NCBI GenBank assembly: GCA_019843655.1
Contig: JACDQD010000005.1
Location: forward strand, 5,917,575-5,981,574
Source: Lethocerus indicus
Lineage: Eukaryota > Arthropoda > Insecta > Hemiptera > Belostomatidae
Direction of reading: 5' to 3'
DNA: 64,000 bases
Shown: one piece after another, positions 51,805 through 64,000 of the stretch
Position numbering within the stretch: the stretch's first letter is position 1
How the letters are laid out: every line of letters starts with the position of its first letter
The notes under the pieces: model-generated
Told to the model about the DNA's origin: nothing
Databases searched by the model: none
The model's input: the letters and a program-made list of their open reading frames with translations, nothing else
Program-made: the position numbers and the translations under genes

Positions 51805-52994
51805 CAGCGCATGATTGATGTCGAGGGCCGACCCTTTACACCGCCGACCCCAATCACTCTTCCGGATCGTTGGAATCCAATTTCGTCTTTCAAAATCCCG
51901 AATTATTGGTTCGGTCGGTGTATTGTTCCACTCGGCCCGTGTCCCTCTGCCACCTCCCCCTCCTCTTTCTCTCTGCTCGTCGAATTAATTGTTTTGGTCG
52001 CTAGAGTCTGACGCCTCCCTCGCGCTGTCCCTATTTGGGAAATTTCGATTTTGCCCCAAACGATCCGTAAAGCAATTTCGTGACGCAATTCGGACGAAGA
52101 GGACGCGCACCAGCGAATCGCCCCCCGATAAAGTGCGTTAGCTGAATATAGAACTAAACTGGTCGACTGAAACAGATATGAGCCTTGCGATCTTCCGGGA
52201 CATTGGGGCGACCCCGCGGCCGCAGATATATTCCTATCACTCAGTTTCAATGTCCGCGCTTGAGGCCACTGAGAAGACAGGATTGATACGCGTTAACTAT
52301 GCAAAAACCGGGGACACGCTAAACAGAATAAAAAAGTTGATATTTAACATACTTAAACACTTAAATTATTCAACCACCACGTGCAGAACTGAAGACCGTG
52401 ACCTCTAGATTGAGTGTGTCCAATTTATTGGACGATTTGTCCAGTTTATCGACAAATATTTTCTGTATTAACCTTTATGGGGAGTTGAGTAGACAAATTG
52501 AATGAAAAGTTTTCTTGAAATAGTGTTAATTAATTAATACATCTCGGTCCGGTTACGTTGTCTTTCACAATGCTGTAAACGCAGAAAATTCAATAAAAAT
52601 GGCGTTAACGGCTGTCGTAAAAACAATTCTGAAATAAGGAAGGATGATAAAGGGCGTTTATTCGGCTATTAGGCGGAGTCATTAAAGATACTTTCGATTA
52701 ATTAGAACTACCGTCAGAATACTGAACACTAATGTTGCTATACCTGAAATAATACTAAATTTTATATCAAACAGTACTCTTTTATAACTTGACATAATTT
52801 AAGTTGTGCTTATCCATCCTCTTATAGAAGATTTCCTTTCGTGCTCGTATAGCGTATTACAGTGAAATGATTTTTAACTCCTATTTTCTGATGATAGCTA
52901 ACGGATAATTAACAATTAAAACATGATCCGTGATTTAAATTTACGACAATGAAAGTAAACAATCCAGGAACAAACGATTAGGGCGAAATTTCTC

Positions 52995-53062
52995 GCTGTA
53001 TGGGTAGGTCGTGATTCGAACCCCACTACTGGCACATTATTCAATCAACTGAAAATTGTCAG
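52995..53062 (+). repeat. tRNA-like SINE copy
   Basis: GATTCGAACCCCACTACTGG is followed by ATTATTCAATCAACTGAAAA. This aligns with GTTCGATCCCCAGTTGCTGA and the tail TTTTCAATCAATTGCAAAT of the copy near 6410. Confidence 0.5.
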
Positions 53063-55870
53063 AGTACAGTTATTTTTATCATTAACTGACGTGAAATTGA
53101 GTGGGCCTCTCGTGAGTATTGGACTTAAGTCCGCCCAGTTTCATTCCGTAAAAGGGCTCGCATTAGCATTTATGAAAAACTTCGAGTTATAAAATGAGCA
53201 GTCCTCAATTGAATCTAGACGTAATATTTTCAATTATTCGTTGATTGATTGTAATGTACAATATCCAATCGTCTGAGAATAATTTTTCTATTGAAAGCGA
53301 CAAATTTGTCCTGATTCTTTTCCGCTAAAATTACAATAATGGTTTTCTATTTCTGCTCCGAAACGACGGATCACCTTCGGGTCAAATTTCAGACTCGGGA
53401 TATATTTTTTTTCGCCAAACCCCAATGCAAATTTCGAATAGTAAATCTGGAAATGTTTTGAATGGCCTGCGGCCGAAAATGCCACAGAGCTGGGCGGCAC
53501 AATAATATTTTAATAACTGGGAGGGTCGGCCCGACGAAAAGGGGGGCCCCGGCCCTGAGGAATCCAACTCAATAACACGAGACTTCTCCCTCCCTCCCTC
53601 CCTTCCGTCCCTTCACTATTCCAAATCTTACCCTCTCTCCCCCTCCCTCCTTCCCGAACCGAGTTCAGCTCATTTCATTCATTCCTGGAGGGCAGAAGAC
53701 CCGGAATAGTCTTGTCTTCAGAAGTTGTCCACCGAAAGTATGGGGAAGGAAGCATGCATACTTCTACGACTTGGATTCGCATAATTGGAATGTCAGCCGT
53801 TGATTCGTGAAGGAATTTTCTACTGACGAAATCATTTTTTTTTAATATATGTGCGTTACCATATCACAAGGTATACTGTTTTTGTGTGCATTCGTAGGAT
53901 GACTTGGTTTTCAAGGAACCAGGTCATTTTTGTCATTTTATTTGACATACACATGACATGTTTACCTGTCTAGCTGCTCACCGCATCTTTCTTCCGGAGG
54001 CGAAAGAAAATATTTGGAACCTTGGACGCGAACGTATATTGAGGTAGGTTGGACGGGGATTCAGGTTTACGATGTACTTCGGCGCTAATAAAAGTTACTC
54101 GGTTCAGCCGGTAACCTTCTAACGTTTCCCTTTTACGAGGTTCCGAGCAAACAGCTCCCAACGTCACATATCTGTTGGCCAATACCCGGTGACATACCGG
54201 CTCAAGGTTAGTTCGCTCGCGGCCCGAAAGAAAAAAAACTTAATTAAGCCGGGCGAAAAAAAACAATTTTAATCAGTATTTCATGACCACCGGAGAAGAG
54301 AATTTAGTAGGCATTAAATCCTCGGTAAAAGGTATTGCGTGACTGGTGCCGAGAGCAAGAAGTTTGAAATTGAGACGACTTGAAATTGACCCCCTATCCC
54401 CCACCACTTCAACTACGGCAGAAGCCGCACGATTTTGCCGGAGCCTATGTTCAGAAAATATAATTAATTCGAAACAAACAACTATTTATCCCACCCTTCC
54501 GACGTAATGAATTATTAATGCCAGAATTATTTTGAGAGAACTAATCCCGTTTAATTTGACGAACAGGTGCGCCATTGGATACATTCGTTTTTTCGAGTTT
54601 GATTTATCCTATTAATTCTTACAAAGTTTACACCAATGAATAATGAACAGATCAGTAGTGGGGGGTACAGAAAAACCATTATATAAACATAAGAAGTTCA
54701 AGTTATATGAAGTACGAATATAAGCGGAACCCCTGATCTAAGAATTTTACGTCTTAACTGATTTCTAGAAGACTACAAAGAATAAAAAAGTAAATACTCG
54801 GAAAATACTTGAAGGGATATTTTCCAGTGGTTCAGGATTGCTGGAATGGTAGAATATTGGACGCGAACGGGTTTTACCTCCTACAGGCTATATCAATACC
54901 GGGATAAAAATCAGAAATGACCTTTAAAGCCTATAGAAAAAAATAAATTAAAATACCAGAAGTGTTTTCCGGTAGCATTTTCATTCTTCCGCCCGCCTTA
55001 CGACAGAGACGATCCTAATCGGTTATGTAAAATCGGGTTTATTGGGGATTACACGGCCGTGTTCCTTAAGTGCCGACCGCGGAGTGCAAACGCATTTATA
55101 TCATCGGGTAGATTAGGACCGTATTAGCAGTGTCCTATCTGATATTGGTGCCTTGAATAATGCCGGCGGAGACTGTTATGAGAGTATGAGGGCGCGAGGA
55201 GAGAGAGGGAGTGAGGGAGAGAGAGAGATAACGACTATAGGCACAGCTCCCGTAGGGGAAGTCTCTCGAAATTAAAGCCGAACTCGCGCAAATTATTCGC
55301 CGGCGATGAATATTCAACGGCGGACGCCCTGGGTTTTATGGTGGGACTCGCAAATGAAGACGGAACGAAATCGAAACACCGGCTCACTGGCACGGGCTCT
55401 CTCTCTCTCTCTCTCCCTCTAAACACAGTCTCCGACGTCGTTAACACAATTGAAACTTGACACTAGCCGAGCCCTCTAAATAAACTCAAATATTTCACAA
55501 TAGCGATTCGTTATTCCGTCAACTTCCAAAGTGCCGTTCGGAATATCTTAACGCCTCCCCGGTATAGTCCCTTCTCCACGCGATATGCAACACAAAAGTG
55601 TATTATTTTTCTTTTCTAACTTGGCTTCTTGTTCTTTTTATTTCGGATGCTGTTTTTTCTAAAAGCGTTTAAGAAATCTGTTTTGTAATCCGTAAGGTCT
55701 TCTGCAATTTGGTCTTGGCGAAACCGATAGACCAGAAAAACAGATCCAATTTCCAAACTCAGAACCAATATAATTTCTACATCGTTCAAGAAAATATCGC
55801 CCAAATCAAGGTATTGAAAAAAGTAATCAGTGTAGAGTAATGAAGTAAGCTCGTTATTATCCACTAACCT

Positions 55871-55918
55871 AGGCGTAGGAATAGATATTCCTAATAGTTG
55901 GTAGGAATAGATATTCCT
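55871..55918. other. Two identical palindromes AGGAATAGATATTCCT
   Basis: The 16-bp sequence, palindromic apart from its two central bases, occurs at 55877 and again about 25 bp later. A symmetric binding site or small inverted duplication is possible. Confidence 0.5.
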
Positions 55919-57535
55919 CCGATTTTAATAACTTTGTTGTGTAATTATTATTTGTTCGCATGAAATCTTTCTTACTACTAGGTTGATTTTTAACTACTTA
56001 TTAATTTATGTTTATTAAGGTTCATATTGAGCTTAATTTTATGCGTCCCGTGCGCACGAAATTGGAAAATTGGAAATTGGAAAGTAATCAAATTCAAAAT
56101 AAGGAATGAGAAATTTAAATTTAATAATTACTATTAGAGTATATAATGGTGAAAATTATAGGTTTACTCTCTTAAAGGTTATAAATTCACCAATCATAGG
56201 AAAATCAAACTGGAAATAGTGTCCTGAAATAGGTTGACACGTTGAGGTTTATAGCGTCGGTGAACTATTCGCGAAGGTTTCTGATTATCGCCCAGTCCGG
56301 TGGCGGTGGTAACTCCCAAACGGTTCGGACACCCACAAACCCATTTTATAGCACATGTTCACATATTATTTTCCAATAAGCAATAAACCGAGAGGCATTT
56401 ACGACCCTCGTCTTCACAACGGTTTCGGACGTTTTATATTTTCTACATTTTGGGCCAATCGGATTTGTCTATTATTTACGTCCACCCTCTTTTTTTGTTT
56501 ACTCAATTCAGATTGCGCTACAACATTAAAAATTTCTAACTCCGGAGTCGAACGATCAAGCTGGATTGAAATTGCAAAAGAGATAATTTATGTTGCAGTT
56601 TCTATCAGGCGGATATCACAGGAAATAATTTTATAAATTATGCTTTCTGAATACACATTATACATTACAAAAAAATAAGAAATTTACTAAGGGACAGCCG
56701 CAACCAACGCTCGAGGAGGACATTTAAAACGTGTATATGTATATGCATACGTGTATATGAAATGTAACAGTGTATCCAGTTGAAATAATGAATTCGAGTA
56801 ATACAAGTTTCGAGTGAATTTCCAAATTATTTTCCATTTCCTCTCATCGTCCCGGAAGCCGTCAATAACTAATAATATGCGTTGCCAATAACCCAGTTGG
56901 ATACTGAGTTTCTCTGAAACTTTTATCGAAGCTAGCCACTGTAATTTATCATAATTCTGTGGAATACTTTTACCGAATTGTGGGACGTAGTAGTGCAAAA
57001 TGTAGGTTGGGTAAAACAAGAGGTTTGTTGATAGGGTAGGGGGTGGTTGGGCACCCCCGCCGCCCCCGCTCCCGCCGACTATAAAACTGCCCCCTCTACC
57101 CTTATTTTATCTACAGATCCTTTAACCTTTTTTCAATCTCTACATCTACCCTCCACATCTTCCCACCCCGGCCTACCGCCCATCGTATTTTCTCCGGAAC
57201 GAGATTCACTCAAATCCGCCTTAACTCAGATTTAGTCATGGGGGGGGATTGAGGTCTATCGAGGGAACGCCGGCTTAACAATCAACTTTGGAAATTTGGT
57301 TTCTGTGTACAAGCGAAAATTAAAATTTAGGCTGTAGTAAATCGTTATATACGTTAGTTATTATATAACGTATGAACGTTTCTTGCAATATAATTCCCAG
57401 ACATTGCTCTCCAAAGTTAGCGGATACAATAACCGTTTAAAGTGAATCCGTAGGGGGATGCTACGTCCTTTAATACTATATTAAATACATCAGTTTAAAG
57501 TATTTTAGTTCACACTACATCACTATACCGCTGAT

Positions 57536-57600
57536 CGAATTCTACTGGCGATTTGCGAGAAACCGAAATCGATGTAGCTTTCAGGCACGATACCAAATTG
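57536..57600 (+). repeat. Decayed ribozyme-bearing repeat, copy H
   Basis: CTACTGGCGATTTGCGAGAA followed by ACCGAAATCGATGTAGC keeps the CTA-CTGNCGA...CGAAA...TAGC order of the family with several changes. A further GTCGAGAACCGGTCTAAC at about 57797-57815 may be another fragment. Confidence 0.4.
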
Positions 57601-57878
57601 GTTAATGTAAAGATTGTTATTATAAATAGTTTGTTAAGGTTTGACATAGGTTAAACCTATGAATTTATAAAGTGGAACATTTATTCTACAAATCCTCATA
57701 TAAAGACTATTTTGATAATTATTAGGGTAGTCAGCGAGGTTTTGGAGCAACATCGCTCCTGAGATATCCTTACAGCGTTTTATTTTCTCCAAATTGTCGA
57801 GAACCGGTCTAACACAAGGCAATAGTTCAATTAAAATAGTCGAATCAATTTACGATTTTCTATAATACAAGTATAATA

Positions 57879-58378
57879 TTAGGGTGTCCCATAAGCTTTT
57901 TCCCTTTTCTGGAGCGAAATGAATACATAATATTTCGATAATATTAGTGGCATCCACTATCTCGCGCATATCGCGGATTTTCAGCTAGTACAATCCCGAT
58001 TAGGTCCGTAACCGCCGTTGCTGGGCGTCCACTGCGGTCTTCATCTTTCAACTCAAAATTGTCGGTTCTAAATTTCTTAAACCAATTGCTGACGGTCCTA
58101 ATAGTCGTAGTACCCTCCCATAAACGGTGCGAATCTCGTCTGCGGTTTCCTTTGCACTATTGCCTTTTTTAAAACAATGAAGCACAATGAACCATATTGA
58201 ACGGCGCAGGAAACATTTTAAAAGACACTTTGTCACCAACCAAACGCCCTTTGGAAGAGCTCTGGGACAACTGAAACCTATGTCATAAACGGATAAGAGA
58301 TCAGATTGAATTTAAATATAAACAAAGCCAGTTAGAGTAATTCAAGCGAGGGGGGAAGAAACTTATGGGACACTCTAA
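57879..58378 (-). mobile_element. Internally deleted mariner-like element
   Basis: The inverted ends TTAGGGTGTCCCATAAGCTT (left) and TTAGAGTGTCCCATAAGTTT (right, reverse complement) match at 18 of 20 positions. TA flanks both sides (57877-57878 and 58379-58380). At 500 bp it is far below the roughly 1.3 kb of a full mariner. The interior carries only the N-terminal transposase portion, so the catalytic region has been deleted. Confidence 0.93.
57930..58239 (-). pseudogene. Mariner transposase N-terminal remnant, frameshifted
   Basis: The minus strand opens at 58239. FKKGNSAKETADEIRTVYG is the first helix-turn-helix of mariner transposases. A one-base shift just after it is needed to continue with TIRTVSNWFKKFRTDNFELK, DEDRSGRPAT and LAENPRYARD, the second DNA-binding segment. 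A further shift precedes VDATN. The catalytic (D,D34D) region is absent. It cannot make an active transposase. Confidence 0.9.
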
Positions 58379-59529
58379 TACTTTCTCGTTTCCAAATCAC
58401 AACCCGAGCCGGTTAATAATTTAAAAAAACACTTTTCTGTGGCAACAGAACATGGGAAATAGGAACGTACCCAACTGAATTTGTCCGTTGTCGCCTTCCA
58501 GTCCTATGGTCAGTCGCCTTTTCCAGAAAAGCGAGGAAATCATCGCCGCCCCTCAGCAGGAAGAATAAGCTAAGCGCGTAGGGCGCAAGTTGGTGAAGCG
58601 GGTACGGTTGTGTTGGGAGCGCGATGGTTGGGCCGGGTGATGTCTGCCGGCGGCTCTGAAATAAGCGCTCTCCCCAATACAGGCCGTCCTTACCCGTCTG
58701 GTATTCGTCGAACGCCAACGTGAGAACGCTTGGGCCGACTCCGCGGTCGATTCCGGTGAAATTACAATTTATAAATAAACCGTACTGCAAACAACCGACC
58801 GGCCATGTTTTTTTAACCGTTACCATTAATGGTATTCCAAAAAAAAAATGTGGTATCATCAAAAAGGAATGGGAATGTGCAAAAATTAAAGGGACAATTA
58901 ATGTATAGTGTGCTTATTAGATTAAAAATCCTATGAAATAGGTTGAATCACACTTTAATAGTCTACTCCTTGAGGACCCCAAACCTCGGTAATGGATTAT
59001 TCAATTGAAGATCCAATTTTTTGGTATATAACTACAGCAATGTAATTATTCTAAATGCCGAGGAACGATTTCAATTACTGGTACGGTTGGAATTACAGTG
59101 AAATAATAAAATAGATCATGAAACGAGTAATTGATGAAACCAAAAATTAATGGATAATTGATTCATTGAAACTTAGGCACTTAACCTTGTCGCGTCATAT
59201 ATATAAAAGTAAATTAGGTTAATGGCGGCAATCATCACTTGTGTTATTCACCGGCTCTAAATAGCATGACGAGAAGCAGGTTTTTGGGCCAACAAATGCC
59301 TTGCAATTAATATGGTGAGGCACAAGTGAAAAGTTCTTAAAATATTATAACGTGGCCTGTGCGATACGTGAGATGAGACATAAAATCGCTCCGCCGGTGG
59401 TGCGGACAAAAATAGTTACACGTTTTCATCAGTATGAATAATGTGTTTAAAGTTGCGTCCTTTACACCTTTTCAGTTTCATGAATAAGTTGTGGCTTAAA
59501 TTACGCTGTCGTGTTCAGGAGCAGTGGGC

Positions 59530-59546
59530 GGGGGGGGGGGGGGGGG
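59530..59546 (+). repeat. Poly-G run
   Basis: Seventeen consecutive G; length may be assembly-dependent. Confidence 0.9.
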
Positions 59547-59994
59547 AGTCTCCCGAAGTAGGTAGCTAAGTCTTGACGGAAACAAGCTTCTCGAGAACAA
59601 CTGAGTAACTAACGACCGGATGAAACTGTCAAAGAAATTGATCCTAATGAAGGAAAACGTCTCGCCTATTAATTTCCGATTTATCATTTATTTTCTTGTT
59701 ATGTTAAGAGTGACGATGGATACAGAAATGGCAAAAAGCCTAAATATAGAGCCGATGCTTTGGCATGACCTATGAATATCGACTGTTATTAAAGCATCCT
59801 GTCAAAACTGTCATTGTCCCGTTACTGTTGTTCCGATCCTCAGTTCTATTTTCTCAGGTTAGTGTCCTTTGATTTTAATTTCTGGTTCCGAACCAGTTCT
59901 TCTTTCCCAGTTGGTCCCCAATTTATGTGCAGACTTATGCATCGTTAATTATCAGTTAAGCTTCCTTTTATACCTTGTAAAACATTAACCGGTC

Positions 59995-60090
59995 CATGGC
60001 AGTGCCATGAGGTCGCTTCATCGGTAGCTGACATGACTATATATTACTGACGGCATGCTACTAACAATGGAGGTTATATGACAATTCCTT
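59995..60090 (+). repeat. Decayed ribozyme-bearing repeat, copy F
   Basis: CAGTGCCATGAGGTCGCTTC followed by GACGGCATGCTACTAACAAT and GGAGG matches GACGGATGCTACTGACGATG of copy D. The 3' half of the core is missing. Confidence 0.5.
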
Positions 60091-60279
60091 ATTGCTGATT
60101 TAATGTTCACGGCGCACTAGGATACTATTGAAAATTACGTTAGGACGTGCGGGTTTAGTATCAGAAGGCCCCGTTTTCCATTACATGTTTAACCTTTTTT
60201 GAGATTATTCGCGCGATTTGTTCTACTTCATTCTTATAAGTTGTGTTAGTGTAGTATATCTGTGAAGCATTAACATTTC

Positions 60280-60375
60280 AGTGACAGTGCCATCAGGATG
60301 CTTCACTTTTTACTAACGGAAAGTTAGAACCAAGCTTCGGATAGAGACAGAAGATCGCAGGATTGATGATACAGT
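60280..60375 (+). repeat. Decayed ribozyme-bearing repeat, copy E
   Basis: GTGACAGTGCCATCAGGATG matches the GTGACAGTGCAGTGAGGATG of copies A and B. GGATAGAGACAGAAGATCGC matches the post-core GGTGGAGACAGAATATCG of copy D. The core between them is degraded. Confidence 0.5.
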
Positions 60376-61567
60376 GGTAATAATTTAAGTTATTAATATC
60401 AATTGTTGTGAATGTAAAAAATGATATCGTAAGTATTTATACCTAAATCTTATATGCATAACAAATTATTCATTTCATGTTCTTTAGAATTCTTGGGACG
60501 CTGTTCTTAAATTAAGGTCGCCAAGGGTTGTAGGAGACGATACGGTAGTACATTATGTTTCCGGGTTATTCACCCTTAGTTTTATTCTTTCCAACTGTGT
60601 ACCCTTTTCCTCCGCCTTGTTCCACTTTGAAATCACACAACATATATATTTTTACGGGATATAAACAATATATTATTTTGTGGCTCGTTTGGCACTACCT
60701 GAAATATCGTATGTGGACTCTGAATCTTATTTCGATTTGTAAGCGTCTGAAATCTGAAATCATTTTATGGTCAATATGTCAGCTTATTTAACACTGATAT
60801 AAAACTTTTTTCTGAACTGATAAACGAACGGAACACTGCATTCTCTAACCATTTTACTAAGTGAAAACTGTGTGAAATTTCAAGACATATTAGTATGACT
60901 GGGTCATCAAAACTGCGATTTTCCGATGCTAAATAGGTTTAGGCTTCGACTTTCATCAGTATTTATTCCGTTAGCAATATAATGATCATGGAAGGTCTGT
61001 GACCGGTTACTAGATCTATCTTCTTATGGTCAATAAAAAAAATATATATATTCTTGGGTGATCACTATCTCAGTGTTATATATACATTAACGATGTCGCC
61101 TAACTTCTGATTCTTCCGCTATGAACAGCGCAATTAAAGCGAATAATTTTTTCTTGTCCCCTTATGGTGCACCGACGAAAAGTCGCAATATTTTTGTCTT
61201 TCACAGGACAATGTAGTAAAGAGTAATATAGTGAGTCTCTAATGCATGCCATTTTTACTGCATTGATCTCCCAGCCCAAATGTTTGACCCGGATTCTTTT
61301 CAGTTAAATAAAAACTTATCAACAGTTTAAGAACTTTCCAGTTAAAGTCTTCAGTAGTATTCGGTCGGCCCCGTCCGCTGGGCTTATAAATATTTTAGGT
61401 GGGAGGAGTCTCTCTCTCACTGGCCCTGAATAATAAATACGTCCCCGTTGCGCGGTCTTCACGAAATAAAACGAAGCGAAAGAAGAAAAAGTGGAAGGCG
61501 AAGGAAGGAGGTCAGAAGGGGAGCGATGTTGGGGGATAGCCGCGAGGAGGAAGTGCGCAGAGAGCGG

Positions 61568-61603
61568 AGGAGGAGGAGGAGGAGGAGGTGGAGGAGGTGG
61601 AGG
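61568..61603 (+). repeat. (GGA)n microsatellite
   Basis: GGA triplets with a few GGT interruptions. Confidence 0.85.
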
Positions 61604-61808
61604 AGGCCGTGATAGATGATGTCTCTCTCTTTATCTGGTTCTCGGCGGAGGAGCGGAGGGACCACACCGCCATAAATCATTACGACGACGACTGTCCGAC
61701 AATCCCAACCTCCCGACATCGATTTGTCCCCAGCATTACAAATTAGTGCTTCTCCCGATTAATGGGGAGAGGGCCGTCCCTGTTTGTTTGGCCCCTTCCT
61801 TCCTCCCT

Positions 61809-61822
61809 CCCCCCCCCCCCCC
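61809..61822 (+). repeat. Poly-C run
   Basis: Fourteen consecutive C. Confidence 0.85.
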
Positions 61823-62442
61823 GCTATAGCCAAACACGAATTCGATTATTCCCAAAACACGAATCTGGGGTAATAAAAATCATTATTTTTTCGATTAATT
61901 GAGAGATAAATTATTTCGAAATTCTTCACTTCTGCAGCTCTCCCAGGAAATACACAATGAGAGAGCAGACCGCGTAAATCAGGTGAAATCGTTCGGTTAA
62001 TTGAGAAATAAACCGAATACCATCAGTATAACAATCGGTGAGTAGAGTAGAACAGCGAGATAGTTGCTAGTTGATTGTTGAGTGAAAAACCTCGCGGTGA
62101 TTCTATTAAAAATGCCCGAGTGTATCGATAAATAAGAAAAGTATCGGTTACTACCGACACAGGTTTAAGGACGGGAACAAATAGCTATGAGATTGACCAA
62201 AGGAAAGAAAAAAAGGTGGTGTACGTTGCGGACTCCGATATTTTACAGGTCCGTGTGAAATCTACAGCCATAATTGGAAAAGCTTCTGGGGTGGTAAATA
62301 GTTTAAAACTATAAAGGAGGATATATTGGACCATTCAGGGACGAGAGTGGATTACTAAGTTGAGGGGTGGGGGTGGGTCGACCCTTCGGGGGGCCGTATT
62401 TCCAGCCCACAGCATAAACCTATCGAGTCCGGCCTCCGCCAA

Positions 62443-62445
<3 letters not shown>

Positions 62446-62490
<45 letters not shown>

Positions 62491-62519
62491 CTCTCTCTCA
62501 CTCACTCACTCTCTCTCTC
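62446..62519 (+). repeat. (CT)n microsatellite with CA/ACT interruptions
   Basis: CT repeats broken by CACACA and CTCACTCACT blocks. Confidence 0.9.
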
Positions 62520-64000
62520 GAAAGGTCTTAAAACATAAAGGTAATCGCCATTACTGTAGGCTTTGGGCCACCCCCCCCCGACAACCCCTTTGGAATTCAA
62601 AAACTCTGCGGAATTTGCGGGTCGACGATTTAGGGGCCGATTCAATTTCCGATACTGTACAAATTTCAGCCCAAACGCGCTCTGCATTCCACTGTCACGT
62701 TAACGATTACTCGGTGTGACGGTCATGAAAAAAATACTTTCAATGATAATAATATTGAGAGTAACGAATTAACCATTGCGTTGATACGGTCTTCAGGAAA
62801 TACATATGAAGTGTTTGGGCCTACTAAAATTGCAAATGTAATAACGACGCAAACACACCCAGGAATGTTCTGTTACCAAACATTTTGCAGTGAAATTTAG
62901 CAAATTTATATAACACTCCAGATGTGGAGTGGAACAAAGATCATTACCCGCGTATATTAGTTACGTATGTTAGTGGTAAATTTACAGTAATGCTGTAAAC
63001 TGTTTCTGTGAACATATGTGTCGAGAGATATTGAACTTTTATGGAAATGTCAAAAGTGTAGAGACTTTTCGTCTTATCAACATTGTACAACTTAGAGCAA
63101 ATTTGGAGCTTTTATTCCGTTAATCTTGGGCTCATAATAGTTTGGTAAATAGATCCGAACGGAAGGGGAAGATGGGATGAAATTAAGTGGCCCTTTTAGC
63201 TCTAGAGCGAGAACCCGAATGGAAATTAATAATGGTTATGAATATTCATATTATGATAATACGTATAATATTAATACAAATACAGTGTGTGCCGAGTAAA
63301 ATATGCAATTGGGGTTTGCGGTATTACCTTAAATTTATTTTTACTAACGATCGTTGAGATCATTTTAATAAATCTCAATTACGGCTTTCCGCCCTCACAG
63401 TTTACAACTTTGTCGTATATTTACAACCAGCTTTAATTATGACAACATGAAAATTCATATCAGTCCTCTGAATTCGCGCGGTTTTCCTATTAAACGTTCT
63501 CGTGTCTATAAATTCTGAATATTCAATCCCGCGTGTGCGAACATATCAAATATTACGCGACGCCAAGCCCTGGCCCGAGAAAATGATGGATTGCGTGGTA
63601 GAAAACCCACGCAATTTGCAATTGGGTAAAGCGCATAGCCACGGGCTTAGGGGAAAATTCCCGGTTCGTATTCGCCGGGTTCCAGAGAAAATGGGTGGGA
63701 TAAAAACCTGGCGTTGGAGGAAACTTCTGTTTTTTTTCCTTTTTATCTTGAAGGCATAAACTCAAACGGGAATGTTGTAATTAATGCTTATGTACGGTTT
63801 CATACACGCGGTTAAAGTAAACGAGTTTACTGAGATCAGAATTTGCTGGTATACATTTGGAAGGTATCTGTCATCTGCTTAAATTTGATAATTCTATTTA
63901 TATTTAGAATCTTTGTCCCACTGACTCACACCCACACAGACACTTGGGCTTTCAAATTACCAATTTATATTCCTATAATAAAATTTAACAATGTTGGCTC

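Larger units (their letters stand above)
41311..57500. other. No gene recognised
   Basis: Sixteen kilobases without a supportable exon. It contains SINE-like copies (47676-47735, 52995-53062), a G-quadruplex-prone tract (48385-48410), (TA)n at 51319-51375, (GGC)n at 51784-51804 and twin palindromes (55871-55918). Overlapping frames at 48234-48741 lie on GC-rich low-complexity sequence. Confidence 0.6.
58379..64000. other. No gene recognised
   Basis: Contains poly-G (59530-59546), two decayed ribozyme-repeat copies (59995-60090, 60280-60375), (GGA)n (61568-61603), poly-C and a (CT)n tract. The 149-codon minus frame at 58413-58862 shows no recognisable domain. Confidence 0.6.

Noticed and set aside
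58413..58862. 149-codon minus-strand frame next to the mariner element
   Set aside because: No domain and no splice-compatible link to the DPP-like gene.

Overview
The window is eukaryotic nuclear DNA. It is AT-rich, not visibly CpG-depleted, rich in microsatellites and dispersed repeats, and its only convincing gene is split by long introns. The protein resembles the insect DPP4/DPP10-type dipeptidyl peptidases (peptidase family S9B), so the source is most likely an arthropod, probably an insect. I cannot name the order.

The gene is on the minus strand. Nine exons form one continuous reading frame from 33106 down to 624, with every splice phase matching. They encode a type II membrane protein: a short cytoplasmic tail, one transmembrane helix and most of a glycosylated extracellular beta-propeller, about 464 residues counted from the ATG at 33101. 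The frame leaves the window on the left before the end of the propeller and the whole alpha/beta-hydrolase domain, so the catalytic triad cannot be inspected. The window therefore cannot show whether this is an active exopeptidase (DPP4-like) or an inactive potassium-channel subunit (DPP6/DPP10-like). The arginine and the two glutamates that bind the substrate N-terminus in active members are kept. The true start codon is uncertain.

Layout: 1-4240 holds five exons, a 71-bp tandem array ending in an inverted unit, and a 312-bp (AG)n tract lying three bases inside an intron from its 5' splice site. Region 4241-14340 holds four exons, a tRNA-like SINE copy and a hAT-like non-autonomous element. 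Region 14341-33110 holds the transmembrane exon, the N-terminal exon, a mariner-type MITE and two copies of a dispersed repeat that carries a hammerhead-ribozyme-like core. Region 33107-64000 has no gene I can support. It is intergenic or a 5'-UTR intron, and holds more copies of the ribozyme-bearing repeat, a palindromic pair of them, many (TA)n/(CT)n tracts and an internally deleted mariner element with a frameshifted transposase remnant.

The most unusual signal is the dispersed repeat whose best copy (25381-25427) folds as a type I hammerhead. Its core and cleavage triplet are present, stem I is 9 bp with one bulged base, and stem III is a loopless ACCGGU palindrome. Other copies keep the GAAA core and the (G/A)TC-TAGC cleavage region.
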